Source: Amaurobius ferox | Lineage: Eukaryota > Arthropoda > Arachnida > Araneae > Amaurobiidae | Length of the DNA stretch: 64,000 nt | Direction: 5' to 3' | Assembly (NCBI GenBank): GCA_951213105.1 | Contig: OX578149.1 | Coordinates: forward strand, 186,001 to 250,000 | Shown: in pieces, positions 50,295 to 62,835 of the stretch | Layout: each line of letters starts with the position of its first letter | How positions within the stretch are numbered: position 1 is the first letter of the stretch | Translations under genes and position numbers: made by a program | The notes under the pieces: generated by a model | What the model was told of the DNA's origin: nothing | Databases searched by the model: none | The model's input: only the letters and a program-made list of their open reading frames with translations

Positions 50295-50822
50295 CATAGA
50301 ATCAGGGTGGATAAAAATCATGATTTTTTTAAAAAAATCAAAAAAATCGGATTTTTTCGATTTAAATCGGATTTTTTTGATTTAAATCGGATTTTTTTGA
50401 TTTATATTAGCTATTTTCAAAATCAATTTTTTATATTTTTCAGATCAGAAGGTAGGTTAGACCATATTAATGTACTGTATAATTTAAAAAATAATAATTG
50501 AATATATATTAAAAAATATATGAAGGGGTTAAAAAAACCCAAAGACTTTTTAAATAAATAGGGTTTTTTTAATTGGGTTATTTTATTGGAGAAGAAAAGC
50601 CATATACTATCTTTTTCCTCCCTGCCATTTTAGTAAATGAATCTACTAATTTGCTTTCTATATCTATTATACAACACAAGTTTAGCTATCCTCTAGAGTC
50701 AAGTTTGCAACAGAATCTGAAGTGTCCTGCGTACTCCTTCCAAATAGTTGAAAAACAGGTTTATTGGGCTACAGGTGGATTAGTGTCCAGAGAGAAATAT
50801 TTCTTTGTCAGTTGCAGGGATG

Positions 50823-53800
50823 CAGTGGCGCACCCAGAATATTCCTAAGGGGGGGGCCATTGGTGTACAAAATTTTTATGAAGGAGGATGACTCCTCGAT
50901 AAATTTTCCGAGAAAAAATGATCAGAGGCCATATCAATTAACAAGGCGGTTGTCTTTTTTTGTACATTTATTTTTATCAAATTACTAACAATTCTTTAGT
51001 GCAGTGCAAGAGAATTGAATGATTAGAAGAAGTAGTAGTAGATATTTATACAAAACAACACAAATTAAGAAATAGATGAAGATAAAATTATTTGTTCTGG
51101 TCTGCTTATACTGTATACTTGTTTTCAACCACTCTCTCATGATTACATATTGTTATATTATTCAATTATGATCTATACATATTCATAAAACGAAGTCCAG
51201 CCTCCTGTTTTTCTTTGTAGCCAGAGCATTAATTATCTGGTCTGGATCAATTTCCACTTCACGGTGAATGTTCATTGACGCCAGTCCATTCAGTCTGGTT
51301 TCACTCATACTGTTTCTCAAGTAAGTTTTCAACCTCTTCATTGTGGAGAATGACCTCTCAGCACTGCTTGTTGATACTGGGAGGGTGGCATACACTTTTA
51401 AAAGTTCAAACACAGTTGGAAAAGTCCTTTGGTCTCAAAAGTTAAGCAGTTCGATTGGGCTTTTAGTTTTCTTGTTCAATGCAGAGACCTTCATGTACCA
51501 CAGATGTAGTTCAGCTTTTAGAGTATTATCTGATCTGGGTCCTAAATCATCTGCAAATTTCCTTGATAAGGCAACAAATCTCTCGTTTTCTTCCAATGTC
51601 GGCTGCCTTCCATTCGGAATGACAGATGCAAAACTTTGTAGAAATTCCTTATGTTTGAGAAATTTTTCATGGAGGTGAGTGATGAAATTATCAATCCATG
51701 GAATGAAAATAGAAAGTCTGTAATATTCTTCAGGAGTCTGTACGTTGAAATTTGATCTATAAATTTGTCTGGTGGCACGGCGTGGTAGAGTAATGTTTTC
51801 TCCATGCTGTTCCAGCTTCTTAACAGCTTGTTCAAACAGATGGTGAAACTCGTTCTCTGCGTTCTCTCGAATTATAGATATAGCTTTCAAAACGTCTTCT
51901 ACGTCACTCACAGCAGTTGCCAGATCAAGGTTAACTTCCTGCAGCTTTTCACTCAGACGAACACTGTAGCTGAGTAATCTGTCAACTGAAACAAGTGCTA
52001 TGACAAACTGTGATGTTAACATTGAACATAACAAGGTATGAGCCTCTGTTGATGTCTCCTTGTCATTCCAGGTAGTAATCTCCTCCAGAGCCTCGATTAC
52101 TTGATCAAACAATGAAACCATAACTGTGACGGCATCATGTCTCTCCACCCAACGAGTAGGGCATAATTTCTTCAGTTTTTTGGCACTGATTTCTGTCTCT
52201 CCCTGATTAGCTGCATTAATTTTGCTGGTGAGAACAAGGTTTCGTTTTGGTGTGTTGAAAAAACTAGAGATTTTCCCTATTATTCCAAAGCTGTTTCGGA
52301 TATCCGGAACTCTAGATGAATAAGTTATGGCTAAGTTCAAACAGTGTGATGCACAATGAACGTAGGGGGCTTTGGGGTGTTGCTTATATATAATTGCTTG
52401 GGCGCCATTGTACTCTCCACTCATTGCAGAAGCTCCATCGAACCCTTGTCCACGGAGGAAAGACGTATCAATGTTGCAGTCTGCAAGGCCTTTAAGAATA
52501 GCATCTGCAATTGCTCGACCTGTAGTTTCAGTCAGGGGCACAAACTTAAGGAAGTTCTCCACTATCTTAAATTCAATTTTATACTTATCATTTGTTTCAA
52601 ACCGTTTCAAATAACGAACGCAAAGTGTCATTTGCTCTACCGTTGCAATATCTGTGGTTTCGTCACATAAAACCGCAAAACATTTGGCCTCATTCACCTC
52701 AGTTGCTATGTGCTTCACAATGGAATCATTGCATGCTGAAATAATCTCATTTTGTATATTCCAACTTATGTAAGTTGCATTTTTTGCACAACCTTGTAGA
52801 TGAGTTTTCAGTATTTCTTCTCCTGCATCAACTCGGAGTCGCAAAAGGGCTCTAAAATTTCCTTCGCCTTGGCATGGTTCTGACAATACGTCCAAATCCC
52901 CACAGTCTCTATGCCCTCTCATGGCCAGCCCTTGCCTTCCACAAAAAATCACCGTTTTGATAATAGGTTTAAGAATAGCCCTATTCTGCAAAACTTGTTT
53001 TTGCTTTCCTCTGTCCATTACTTGATCCACAGGAACCGTTTTTCCTTCCGTGACCCTTAAGAACTCATCGGCTTTGAGAACTGAATCCTTATGATAGAAA
53101 AAATTTTCATGTTGACTGAATTTCTCCAAGGCCTTCTTCCAATTATTAAATCCTTTTGAAACAAGTTGACCTGTAGCTTGTGTGGATCTTAAACCGACTT
53201 CATGGGGTGCAAAGAGAACACAAAATTTGCAATAGGCACTGTCCTCTGCCTTTGAGTAAGCTAGCCAGTTATGCTTACTCAGCCAAGATGAGCAGAACTT
53301 CCGAGTGTGGTGAGGTTTTCCTTGACTTGATACAGCACTAGTGACAGTAGCAGGAAAACTGTAATTTGCATATGGTTCCCAAAGATTTTTTAGCGCTGTT
53401 ATCCTATCTTCATCTGTGAGGTTAGATTTCTTGACATAATTAGAAATATCTGCAGCCAGAATTTCTATTTCAACTGTGTTTGGTATTGTGTTTTGTCCTA
53501 CCTTTACCTCCTCACAAGCGTTTGAAGACAGCCCGGGGTCACGGCTGTTGCTTGCTTCGACTGCAGCCTCATCAATGTAACAAGAGCTCAGGGAAACGTC
53601 GTTGGGAACGTCACTATTTTCAATCTTACTTTTTTTTAAAAAATAATTTCCCAGTGTCTGTTGGCCTAGCCCTTTTCGTTTTTCACTCATTGTCTTTTTT
53701 TTTTACCTTGCTCCTCAGTTATTCAAGAACAAAATTTGCTATATAGCCGAAATACGCACATAAACACACACACTGATCGTTAAAGATGCATTTCACTGTA

Positions 53801-54483
53801 AGATCAGTTGAAAGTTCAGGACCATTATTAAATTCAGCTATTCACCACGCAGGCCCTCGTTCCGAAACTACCAATTCACTGTTATCACCTTGTGTCGTAA
53901 CGTCGCACTTTATTTCAACTCACAGCAACACTTAATTCGCGAAGCGTTGGCACGATCTATTTATTCACTTCCACAATTTTCTCACTGGGTAAACGAAATC
54001 CTCGAGTTTTCGAGCGAACAGCCGCTTCCCCGCCGTTCACTCTTTATATAGGGCCACGGAGGCGCCTGTGACGTCACTCTACACAGCACTGGTATAGTAC
54101 GACTCCAGCGAGAAGGCATTTGGGTCACGTGATTTTGGACGAGTCCATTAGTTAAATTCAATCACAGGTTGAAACGTCTTAAGAAGAACGGGTTTCCAGA
54201 ATTGGCGCCTTTAGTGCGAATTAATTTATAATTTGTACAGTACGATAAAGAGCTTTATATGTATAATTACATTCAGTGTAAGTGTTGGGATATGCTGGAA
54301 TTGTTTTCTTCACAATGATTAAAATTATTTATTACAATAATGGCTGTAAATGTTTTTTTTTTATACTTTCTCGAAGGCAGACCTAGTTCTCCCTTGTGCT
54401 GACAGCGCCCTTCGCGTTTTGCTTTGTCAGCCCAAGGGGGGGGGCAGGGCCCCCTCGGCCCCCCCCCCGTGGGTGCGCCACTG
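50823..54483 (-). mobile_element. Inner hAT transposon with ZMYM1-like transposase (3,661 bp)
   Basis: Terminal inverted repeats CAGTGGCGCACCCA on the left and the same on the right (reverse complement, 54470-54483), with an exact 8-bp duplication CAGGGATG at 50815-50822 and 54484-54491. Both ends then enter G/C homopolymer runs. The transposase occupies most of the interior on the - strand. About 0.8 kb of untranslated, moderately GC-rich sequence lies upstream of it (53691-54483). Confidence 0.95.
51183..53690 (-). CDS. hAT transposase, ZMYM1-like (TTF-type zinc finger), one in-frame stop
   Basis: The ATG at 53690 opens 751 codons. A basic start (MSEKRKGLGQQTLGNYF) is followed by a TTF-type zinc finger at residues ~130-200 (RKFCSSWL...YCKFC). 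The RNase H-like catalytic core has aspartates in LCDETTD (~343) and GQGFDGASAMSG (~418), and the HCASHCLNLA motif is at ~445-455. A helical insertion region completes it. The frame meets a single TGA at 51435-51437 and then continues in the same frame to 51183 with LPVSTSSAERSFSTMKRLK, the hAT C-terminal dimerisation region. So one nonsense change is the only visible defect. The protein would excise and insert the element, creating 8-bp duplications. Animal genes of this type are often annotated as zinc finger MYM-type protein 1-like; the exact terminal repeats show that this one is a transposon. Confidence 0.93.
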
Positions 54484-54855
54484 CAGGGATGCCAATCTAG
54501 ATAATTTTTAGCTAGATATCCACATAATTTTGACTTCATCTAGCTAATGAAAATGGGCATCTACATCATGACTACAAATCTAGATAATTTTGACGTCATC
54601 TATCTAACGAAAATGGGCATCTAGATAATTCCTAAAAATCTAGATAATTTTATGAAATTTCACCAAAATCAAATAATTTTTTTGTGTAAAATTGAGATGG
54701 TGTTGGTAATTATCTCAAAAGGAGCATCACAGTTTTTTACTAGCATGAGTTATGTAAAAACAAAGCTCCGGTATAGAATGAAAATAAAGCTACTGAATGC
54801 CATTTTAACAGTTAAATTAGGACACACGCATATGAGAAATGTTATCATTATAACC

Positions 54856-54870
54856 CCCCCCCCCCCCCCC
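54856..54870. repeat. Poly-C tract
   Basis: A run of C within the middle hAT element, generating proline codons in a meaningless frame. Confidence 0.8.
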
Positions 54871-56069
54871 AATTTCGAAGGACATAGAAGCTATGGTTAC
54901 ATATCGAAAATGTACAACAAATGAAGTTTTATAGTTTCTCAGTCAGGCACTTCAAATTTTACAGATGAGGATTATGATTCGTTAATGTGGAAATAAAGTG
55001 TTTTATATTCTTATCAGAGGTGGAGCTACAATTTTTCTCAAAGTTTTTTTTTCTACTGTGATCAAGAGCAAAAAGTACCAAAAAGCCTTAGTTTTTGTAC
55101 TGTATAGGTTGGGGACTATGGAATTGAAGAGAGGGAGGGACAAAGAGGATAATGCCCAGGGGCCCTATGATCCTAAGAGACCTCAGAGTGATTTTTTTAA
55201 GTCCTTAAAAAATAGGTAAGGGTAGGGATTGGTGGGGGAGCCCAATCTGCAAAACTGCTTAAGGGCCTGTCAATCCTATTCCCACAACATTGTTTGCTAT
55301 ATTGGTATGCGCCAGCAAAAATTACAAAAAAAGGAAGGAACCAAATTTTCTTATTTCTATGGTAAAAATTATTATAGCACATATAAATAACATTTTAAAA
55401 GGTATTTTAAATTTTTGTAGCTTGAAATATGCATGTAAAAACTGTATCGCAACCACTGATCCCAATAAATCATCACAAGAACAATTAAAATGTTCAATAT
55501 TGTCTAGCTATGTTTTTAGATAACTGACAGAAAATCTAGATAATTCTAGATATATTTTGAGTGATTTTTAGCTATAAAATTAGAAAATAGGTTGGCAACA
55601 CTGGTCAGTTGTCATTGTTACTTGATTTTATACTCCAATGAATAGTGTTATCTCCATTGACCGAGAGTTAAGGAAAGGATTTCAGTTTTTTTTTTATATA
55701 CTCTAAAGATGTCTTGATGTGGAATTTTATTATTTTAAACATTTATTCTGTTCCAGGTTATTTTAGCACAAAAATACAAAAAAAAATTTCAAAAAATGAC
55801 AAAATTAAAAAATGATTTTAATCAGTGAATTTTTTAAAAAATCGAGTGATTTAAATCGTGATTTAAATCATGATTTAAATCAAGCTGATTTAAATCAAAC
55901 AACCCTGCATAGAATACTCATTCATAAATGTTTTAAATTTAATTTACTAATTGAATATTCACTTCTTCCTACACCAGGATCGCCCATACAAATTGTAGCC
56001 CCTCTACAAACATTTACCATTTACCCTTCCACATTCATTTCCCCCTCTTTATAGACTTTTCATATTTTC

Positions 56070-56235
56070 TCCAGGCTAAAAAAATATATCTTGGGTCGGG
56101 CACCCTTCTAGAGCTAGGAAGCCCCTGATTAGGTCAAAAAAATATATATATTAGGGGCCGGGCACCCGAGCCAGGAAGCCCCTGATTAGGTTAAATATAT
56201 ATATATATTAGGAGCCGGACACCCTCTAGAGCTAA
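56070..56235 (-). repeat. ~60-bp tandem repeats in the LINE 3' end
   Basis: 'gggcaccc..agagctaggaagcccctgattagg' followed by an A/TA tract repeats about three times (anchors 56098, 56160, 56218). Tandem repeats in or at the end of the 3' untranslated region are known from several LINE groups and may be part of template recognition. Confidence 0.75.
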
Positions 56236-56399
56236 GACACTCTTGAATGAATGAATGAAATGAAGGAGGGTGGCTCAGAAAGAGCCCAGCACATCGACCA
56301 GAGGTCTATTGTACTACCCCAAAGAAAAGGTCCCTAAGAAAAGAGACCAGTAGCCGATGCAAAAATAAGTAGGCACTTGACAGGAATGTCGTTCAGCTC

Positions 56400-59300
56400 C
56401 TAGGGTTCAATCACATGACGACCAATGTGTTCAAATCTGTGAGCAGAGTAGGCCTCACATTCACATAGAATGTGAGCTGCAGTTTCTTCGCCGTAATTGC
56501 AGCCTCTGCAAAGCGAATTCTTGGAGACACTCATAATATTAAGATGTCTCTTGAGGGTGCAGTGCCCAGTAAGGAGCCCAACAGCTCTCCTGATGCCAGT
56601 TCTATTGAGCCTGAAAAGTTCCTTTTGACGTGTACTAGGGCAATGGCAGTTGAGAATTTTCGCTTGCCTTTGTCCCTTAGTGTCACGCCAGTTCTTACAT
56701 TGAAGCTTCCTGAAAATGTCATAGACAATTCTTCTAACAAGGTCATTGGGAATACCCAAGGCCGGCTCAGGGCCCACAAAAGGAGTACTTGAGCCTTTCC
56801 TAGCAAGTTCGTCTGCCAATTCATTGCCAGGAATGCCCGAATGACCAGGCACCCAGTACAGAATGACATTATTATTGCTAGCGATTTTACAGAGTGCATT
56901 ATAACATTCCCATACTAGGGAAGACGTCACTGTGAACTTCCCCAGAGCCATAAGAGCAGCCTGACTGTCAGAACAAATGAAAATCTGGCTATTCTTATAC
57001 TTCCTGTCATAGCAAATTCTACAACACATAAGGATGGCAAATACTTCAGCCTGAAAGACAGTAGTAAAATTGCCAAGCGGATAAGACAGCTCAGTGCCAT
57101 CATCAGGGCAACAAACACCAGCACCAGTACTTGTGCCAATCTTCGAGCCATCTGTGTACCATACAAAACAGTTTCGTTTATTGTAGGTGGGAGTCCTCTT
57201 CCAATCATCCCGCGAGGGGACATGAATTTCATAAGGCTTGTCAAACATAAATTTGACATGAATGCCATCAGGTGGCATACAGAAATAAGGATGACTAGCA
57301 ACATTACTGTTAAGTTCACCCCAAGATAAATACCTTGAGTAATCTTTCCAGTATTTCAGATATTTGAGTCTGTTCATGCAGATAAGTGCCTCTGCTTCAA
57401 TACGCATGTAGAGCAGATGCAAACCAAGTAAAAGTTCAAGAGTTGCAGTAGGAGTGGTTTTCATGCATCCGGAGATTGCAATGCACACCACCCTTTGAAG
57501 CTTAACTAAATCAAGTTTAGCAGTTTCACATCTAATTCTGGACCACCAAACAATGGATCCATAGGAAATGATAGGACAGACTACCATCGAGTAAATCCAA
57601 TGGATAGCTCTGGGATTTAAGCCCCAGGTTTTCTCAATAGCATTCCTACAAGACCAGAAGATTCTTCTGGCTTTAGTCGTGCAATAGTCCAAGTGTCTCT
57701 TCCAATTGAGTCCCTTGTCAAAGTAAATTCCCAAGAATTTAGCCTCCTTGGAGCAAATAAGCTTCTGCCCAAAGAAGCGAATATTCCCAAGATTAAGTAT
57801 ACGTTTCCTTGTAAACGCAACCAAAGCAGTCTTCTGTGGATTAACCGTAAGACCTGCATTTTTGCACCATGTCTCAACCCTCCTGAGAGCAGTAGACATT
57901 ATGTCAGAGACAGTGTTGCCAAATTTGCCCCTAGCAATGATGACAACATCGTCTGCATATCCAACGCAAGAGACGCCAGAAATATTGATGCTTTCCAAAA
58001 GAGAGTCCACAACTAAACACCAAAGAATTGGTGAAAGCACACCTCCTTGTGGACAGCCCGAAAGTGCATGCACAGTCATACTATCACCAAGTAAAGATGC
58101 ACAGATATACCTGTTAGATAACAGGTTCTTGATCCAATAAGAGATTGTGGTATCAACAGTTTTTCTGTCAAGAGCAACAAGGATGGTGTCGATGGGTACC
58201 TTATCAAAGGCACCTTCAATGTCGAGAAAGGTAGCAAGAGCAATTTCCTTGGCATTGAAATTTCTCTCCAAAATAAAGGAGAGACTGTAAAGAGCAGTGT
58301 CCGTAGATTTGCCTGGTTGATAGGCATGTTGAGAATTAGACAAGGGCTTAGAGGCCAGAATCACTTCCCTTAAGTACCTATCAATAAGCTTTTCAATAGT
58401 CTTTAAAAGAAAAGACGTAAGGCTAATAGGCCTAAAAGATTTGGCCTCATAGTAATTGTCCTTTCCAATTTTCGGAATGAAGATTACCTTAGTATGCCTC
58501 CACGCATTTAGTATGTGACCTAAGGCAATACAGGCTCTGTAGATACTTCAGAGAATGGGAGCTAGCACCTCAATTCCCTCCTGGAGAAGAATTGGAATGA
58601 TGCCATCAGTTCCCAGAGTTTTATAGGATTTATGGGAATTAATTGCCCATTTAACCTTATCAAGAGTAACCACACTCCTGGCAATGCTCCAACTTTTATC
58701 ATCAGAAGACGTGGAGCAGGCATTAACATTGTCACAATGATCATAAAGATAAGAAACCGGAAAGTGAACCCTGAATAGCTCAGTCAGGGTCTCTTCACCA
58801 GTAACAGTAAAGTCACCATAAGACATCTTGACAGAGTTCAGATTACAATTTCTATCTCTTGCCATCAACTTAACAAGTTTTGCTACGGCAGGGGCATCAT
58901 TAATACCTTCGCAGTGCATTCTCCAAGAATTCCTCTTGGAGTCCCTGACTGCTTTATTATAAGAGGTGAGGGCAGATTTATAAACCTGCCATTCACCATT
59001 TTTCTTAGCTCTATTAAAGAGCTTCCTGCATTTCCCATGCAACCGGCTGAGCTCATTAGACCACCAAGGAACAATCCTTGGGAAGTCAGCATTTGTGGTT
59101 CTGCAGTTACTATGGAAAGATTGGATAATGGCCTGTTGCACAAAGTCAACAGCCAAATCCAGGTTTTCAATAGAGAAATACTCACCATTGTGACTAGCCA
59201 ACTTGGCCCTGAGATCGTCTTTGTAGGAACCCCACTTAGTGTTCCTAGGGTTCCTACCTTTATCAGCTATAGGCTTTACAGAACCTTTAACAGAAAAAGA

Positions 59301-59929
59301 AATTAATTGATGGTCAGACAAAGATATATCATCTGAAACCTTCCAATTAACAACGTTATCATAAGCAGAACTATTGCTTAAGCTGATAGATGCTTTACAG
59401 TCACGAAGGTAGGAGAATTACCCTTATTGAGTACATAGAGCTTATTAAGAAGAATCTGTTCTAAGAGATCATCACCTCTACGGTTACAATTACTACTGCC
59501 CCAAACAGTGTTATGGGCATTCGCATCGCGACCAATGATCATTTTTTTGTCATTACAATACTCAGTAAGATTGATAATGACATTAGAAAGAGTTTCCTTA
59601 TCTTCATAAGGAAGATAGGCAGAAGCAAAGATGTATTCCATCATATGTTCATCAGTTTTAAGTTTCACACTGATGGCAACATTGTCACCATCGAGGAATT
59701 TAACCAGATGAACAGCATTGAGCTTGTTGCTAACAGCAATACAGGCTCTAGGTCTGGTACAGGATGTGTCATAAAAGACATTGAATCCTTTGATCCCTAG
59801 ACCCAAAATCTTTCCATTACAGGTCCAGGGTTCCTGGATGAGAGCAATATCAGCTCTACCATTGAACAGCCTTTTGCTAAGAATGGCAGAGGCAGAACGA
59901 CTGTGGTGCAGATCAATTTGCACAACAGT
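56400..59929 (-). pseudogene. LINE ORF2: endonuclease, reverse transcriptase, RNase H; two breaks
   Basis: Apurinic-type endonuclease at 59929-59378 (ADIALIQEPW, GRDANAHNTVWGSS). A frameshift follows near 59380-59330, where SLSDHQLISF closes the domain in a new frame. The linker and start of reverse transcriptase are at 59321-58548, ending at an in-frame stop near 58548. The same frame reopens through 58364-56400. Catalytic motifs are TFLDIEGAFDKVP, GCPQGGVLSPILW and VGYADDVVI. RNase H follows (VWYTDGSKIG, QAEVFAILMC, FICSDSQAAL, YWVPGHSGIPGNELAD), and then a cysteine-rich CRGCNYGEETAAHILCEC end. The ATG at 59950 lies inside the inserted hAT terminal repeat and is not the natural start. With two breaks the copy is inactive but young. 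Confidence 0.92.
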
Positions 59930-60087
59930 CGTTCTGTCAGTGGCGGCCATTCAGAGGGGCCGCGCGGACCCCCTTGATCAAGCACTTCAAATTATTTTAG
60001 TTATATAGGTTAATTACAATTTTTAAGGAAATTATCTGAATTTTATGTCAACTAAAATTCGAATTATTGAAAATAAGTGATGAAATT

Positions 60088-60102
60088 GTCACTAGATGGC
60101 AG
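60088..60102 (+). promoter_or_regulatory. CTCF-like motif (weak)
   Basis: 'gtcactagatggcagc' fits the CTCF core consensus. It resembles the motif at 849-861, but here it lies inside the hAT element. Sequence match only. Confidence 0.25.
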
Positions 60103-61189
60103 CACTAACACTTTGAAAGAGCTCTTTTATGATGCTCTTTTCATACTATATTAAGTCTATAGGGGAAAATACTGCATTACAGGGAAAGACGAGGGATTTT
60201 TAATGAGGCCGCGTCCCTGTATTGCCTCTGGGCAGATAGAATGAACGGTATTTTAATATAACGGCAATAGAAATTAAGAGTTAAAAAAACAGACATTGTA
60301 ATATTTCAATCCGATGAGAGCCGCGGCAGCACCCGCGGCTCGTCGTCAAAAAGAAACGAATGCTGTGAACGACTAACTCGAATTGGCAAAGTTTCGCTAA
60401 TTTGGCCTCGAATTTTTCTTGATAAATGTGTGTTTTCTCTGTCACTTCTTTTTAAAATAATAAATTTGGATGTTTAAATAAATATTTGAAAATAAATTTC
60501 TGTATTTATGTAATTCTGATTTATTTTATTGATTCTATTGACCTAGTTCTTTCAGTTTTGGTTAATGGCGAAATAGTTTAGTATTAGATACAGAAAATAG
60601 AAATCCAAAAAAGTTTCGATACATATTTTGTGCTTTTTACTTAATAAGTGGTGGTTATTTGTGGTATTTTGGGGGTTTCTGTTCTTCGCCTTCGGTAGAA
60701 AAATGCATTGTTTGAGGCACTCAGTTTAGTTTTGACCCACCCATCCGTATTACTGAAACTGTTTCACTCCGTAAGCGTCCGGTGGGAAGGGGGGGGGGGT
60801 CATTTCTGATGTATGGTGGTTCTGTCCTTCGGAAAGGGGATCATTTCTGATTTAGTGTAGTTCTATGCTTTGTTTGTGACGAATTTCAATGCGTTTGACC
60901 TCTTAATTGTTTAAAAGCCACGAGAATTGTATTTGTGGCATACCCGTGGATATTTTTAGTGAACACTTTCAGAAATGTGTTGTCTGAGGGGGTGGGTCTC
61001 TTGACTTACTCAGCTGTCTTACTTTTTCAGCTATTTAACATTAAAGATTGAAAAAATTATAAATATTTGTTAAAGAATGTTAAAAAACAATTTCAACCAG
61101 ATACTTGATTCTTTGATCTGACGCTGTTTTCCTTAAAATCTCCCCCCCCCCCCCCTCCCTTCACCGGAAACTACTCAATCTACCTGATT

Positions 61190-61830
61190 TTGCTTCTAAT
61201 TTCATTGAAGATCAATACTGCTCCGATACTCCCTAGGCGTAAATTTTACTTGAGGTAGTCCTAAAATGTCTCATCTAGCTTCCTAATTAAGCAATTTTAA
61301 ATCTACTGGTGTCTATAGTCTCTGCACTATCTATACGTGTATCGCCTGGACATGCATATTTTTTTATTCAACCCCCCCTGAGCGTAACTTTTAGTTTAAC
61401 TAGCCCGCACGGTTTTACATCTTGGTTCCTAAATTGAGCGATTTTGAATCTTCTGGTAACTACAGTCTTTATACCATTTGAATATAAATCTCTTTCATAT
61501 CAATCCACTGGGCGCAACATTTACTTTAAATAGTCCCCCTCTAATTTCACATCTCGGTTCCTAATTGAGCCATTTTGATTCCGCTGGTGGCTATAGTCCC
61601 GGCACCATTTGTATATGTGAACTGGATATACATATTTATTGTGTCATCTCCCTGGGCGTAACTTTCTGTTCGGTTAGCCCCCCAACCCTCCCAAATTTCT
61701 TATTTCTCATTCTAATTGAGCGATTTAGATTTTGCTGGTGGCAATCACTTAGATATACAACCTTATTATGCCAACCCCCTGGGCGTAACTTTTACTTTAA
61801 GTAGCCTCAATATCATATTTCGGTTTTACA
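61190..61830 (+). repeat. Degenerate ~130-148-bp tandem array inside the hAT element
   Basis: 'attgagcgattt.gat.ttgctggtggc/taac' recurs near 61286, 61433, 61567 and 61713. Each is followed by 'tagtc..cac.atttg/tata', then 'ccccctgggcgtaacttt.acttta..tagcc'. Four diverged units; short frames through them are repeat by-products. Confidence 0.75.
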
Positions 61831-62835
61831 AAAAATGCATCGCCTTGGTTCCTGAAATATCAGTGTACGATATTTCAAGGCCGTACGATGTTTACATTTT
61901 CCGCTACAGACCTTACACACACATCGACACACAAATATCGTCTGTTGTTATGTAATATGAAACAACCGTGGTGAAAGAGGGGAGACCCTCCTCTTTTCCA
62001 TATTTGCATTTTTATCTATCTTAGTGACTTTTGCTCCGATTTTGATGCAATTTTCACACTGCATTTTCTACTCTACAATGGACCCACTCGATATGCTCAC
62101 TCTAAACTTTGATCCACTTTTGTTGCACCCGCGCAACGAGCTAACCACTTATTGTTATAAAAACCGATTGCTATATATAGTGACTGCTAGCAGGCAAAAC
62201 TCGCTAGTATCATTTTAAAGACGAATAGAGATAAGCATAAAGCATAAGAATTTTCTGTAAATTCCAAATTAATTATTGTATTAAAAATAGTTCCTTTGTT
62301 TCTGCATATAAACGGCCGTAGATTTAGTTGGTTTTCGCTCTCCAATTATGTTACTGTTTGAGTTACAAGGACGATCAGGTATATAACTATTAGCCATAGA
62401 GTGTATATGAGAAAAATTGTGTGCATTTTGGGTGTAAAAACATTTGCGCTCATCATAAAAAATACTGGACATGTATACGACTGAAAGTATTTAATTTTTA
62501 CAAATTTGATACAAATTTATTTAGAAACGTATTCAAATAATTTCCATGGTTGCAATAGGCTCTTATTCATTTCAAGGAAGCTTGCACAACGTATATCAGC
62601 GCAAGTAAAATAATAATTTGGCATACGGCTGTTTCGAGGTAATGCGGGAACCAATTTATCAGTGCCGGACAAACGACGAACTCGAAGTCTAAACGACGTA
62701 GTTGGCACAAACTGAGGGATATATATACATAAATACATAGATGAGCGCCTTCCTCAACATATCGCTCACGAGCCGCCACTGCGTTCTGTTCAGAAGACAG
62801 CCCATAAACAAAAACAAAAAGAGGGCAGAGAAAAC

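Larger units (their letters stand above)
50815..55603. mobile_element. Middle hAT-like element (~1.12 kb without its guest)
   Basis: Ends CAGGGATGCCAATCTA (the first 8 bases are left of the inner insertion) and CAGTGTTGCCAACCTA (right end, reverse complement). The flanking 8-bp duplication GTCAGTTG is exact at 50807-50814 and 55604-55611. After the inner element, 'aatctagataattttgac.tcatct..aacgaaaatgggcatcta' is repeated about three times (54494-54650), with inverted relatives near the right end. A C run lies at 54856-54870. Non-autonomous. Confidence 0.9.
50303..55907. mobile_element. Outer hAT-like miniature element (~0.81 kb without its guests)
   Basis: Ends CAGGGTGGATAAAAATCA (left) and CAGGGTTGTTTGATTTAAAT (right, reverse complement) are flanked by an exact 8-bp duplication CATAGAAT at 50295-50302 and 55908-55915. 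Subterminal 'gatttaaatc/gattttttt' repeats occur at both ends. No transposase of its own. It was later opened by the element at 50815-55603. Confidence 0.9.
59938..62781. mobile_element. hAT-like non-autonomous element inserted in LINE ORF2 (2,844 bp)
   Basis: Ends CAGTGGCGGCCATTCAG (left) and CAGTGGCGGCTCGTGAG (right, reverse complement). An exact 8-bp duplication CGTTCTGT is present at 59930-59937 and 62782-62789. Removing the element and one duplicate restores the LINE frame across the junction. The interior has no transposase. It contains G runs (60790), a C run (61143), 'gggatcatttctgat' repeats (60800-60860) and a larger tandem array at 61190-61830. Confidence 0.92.
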
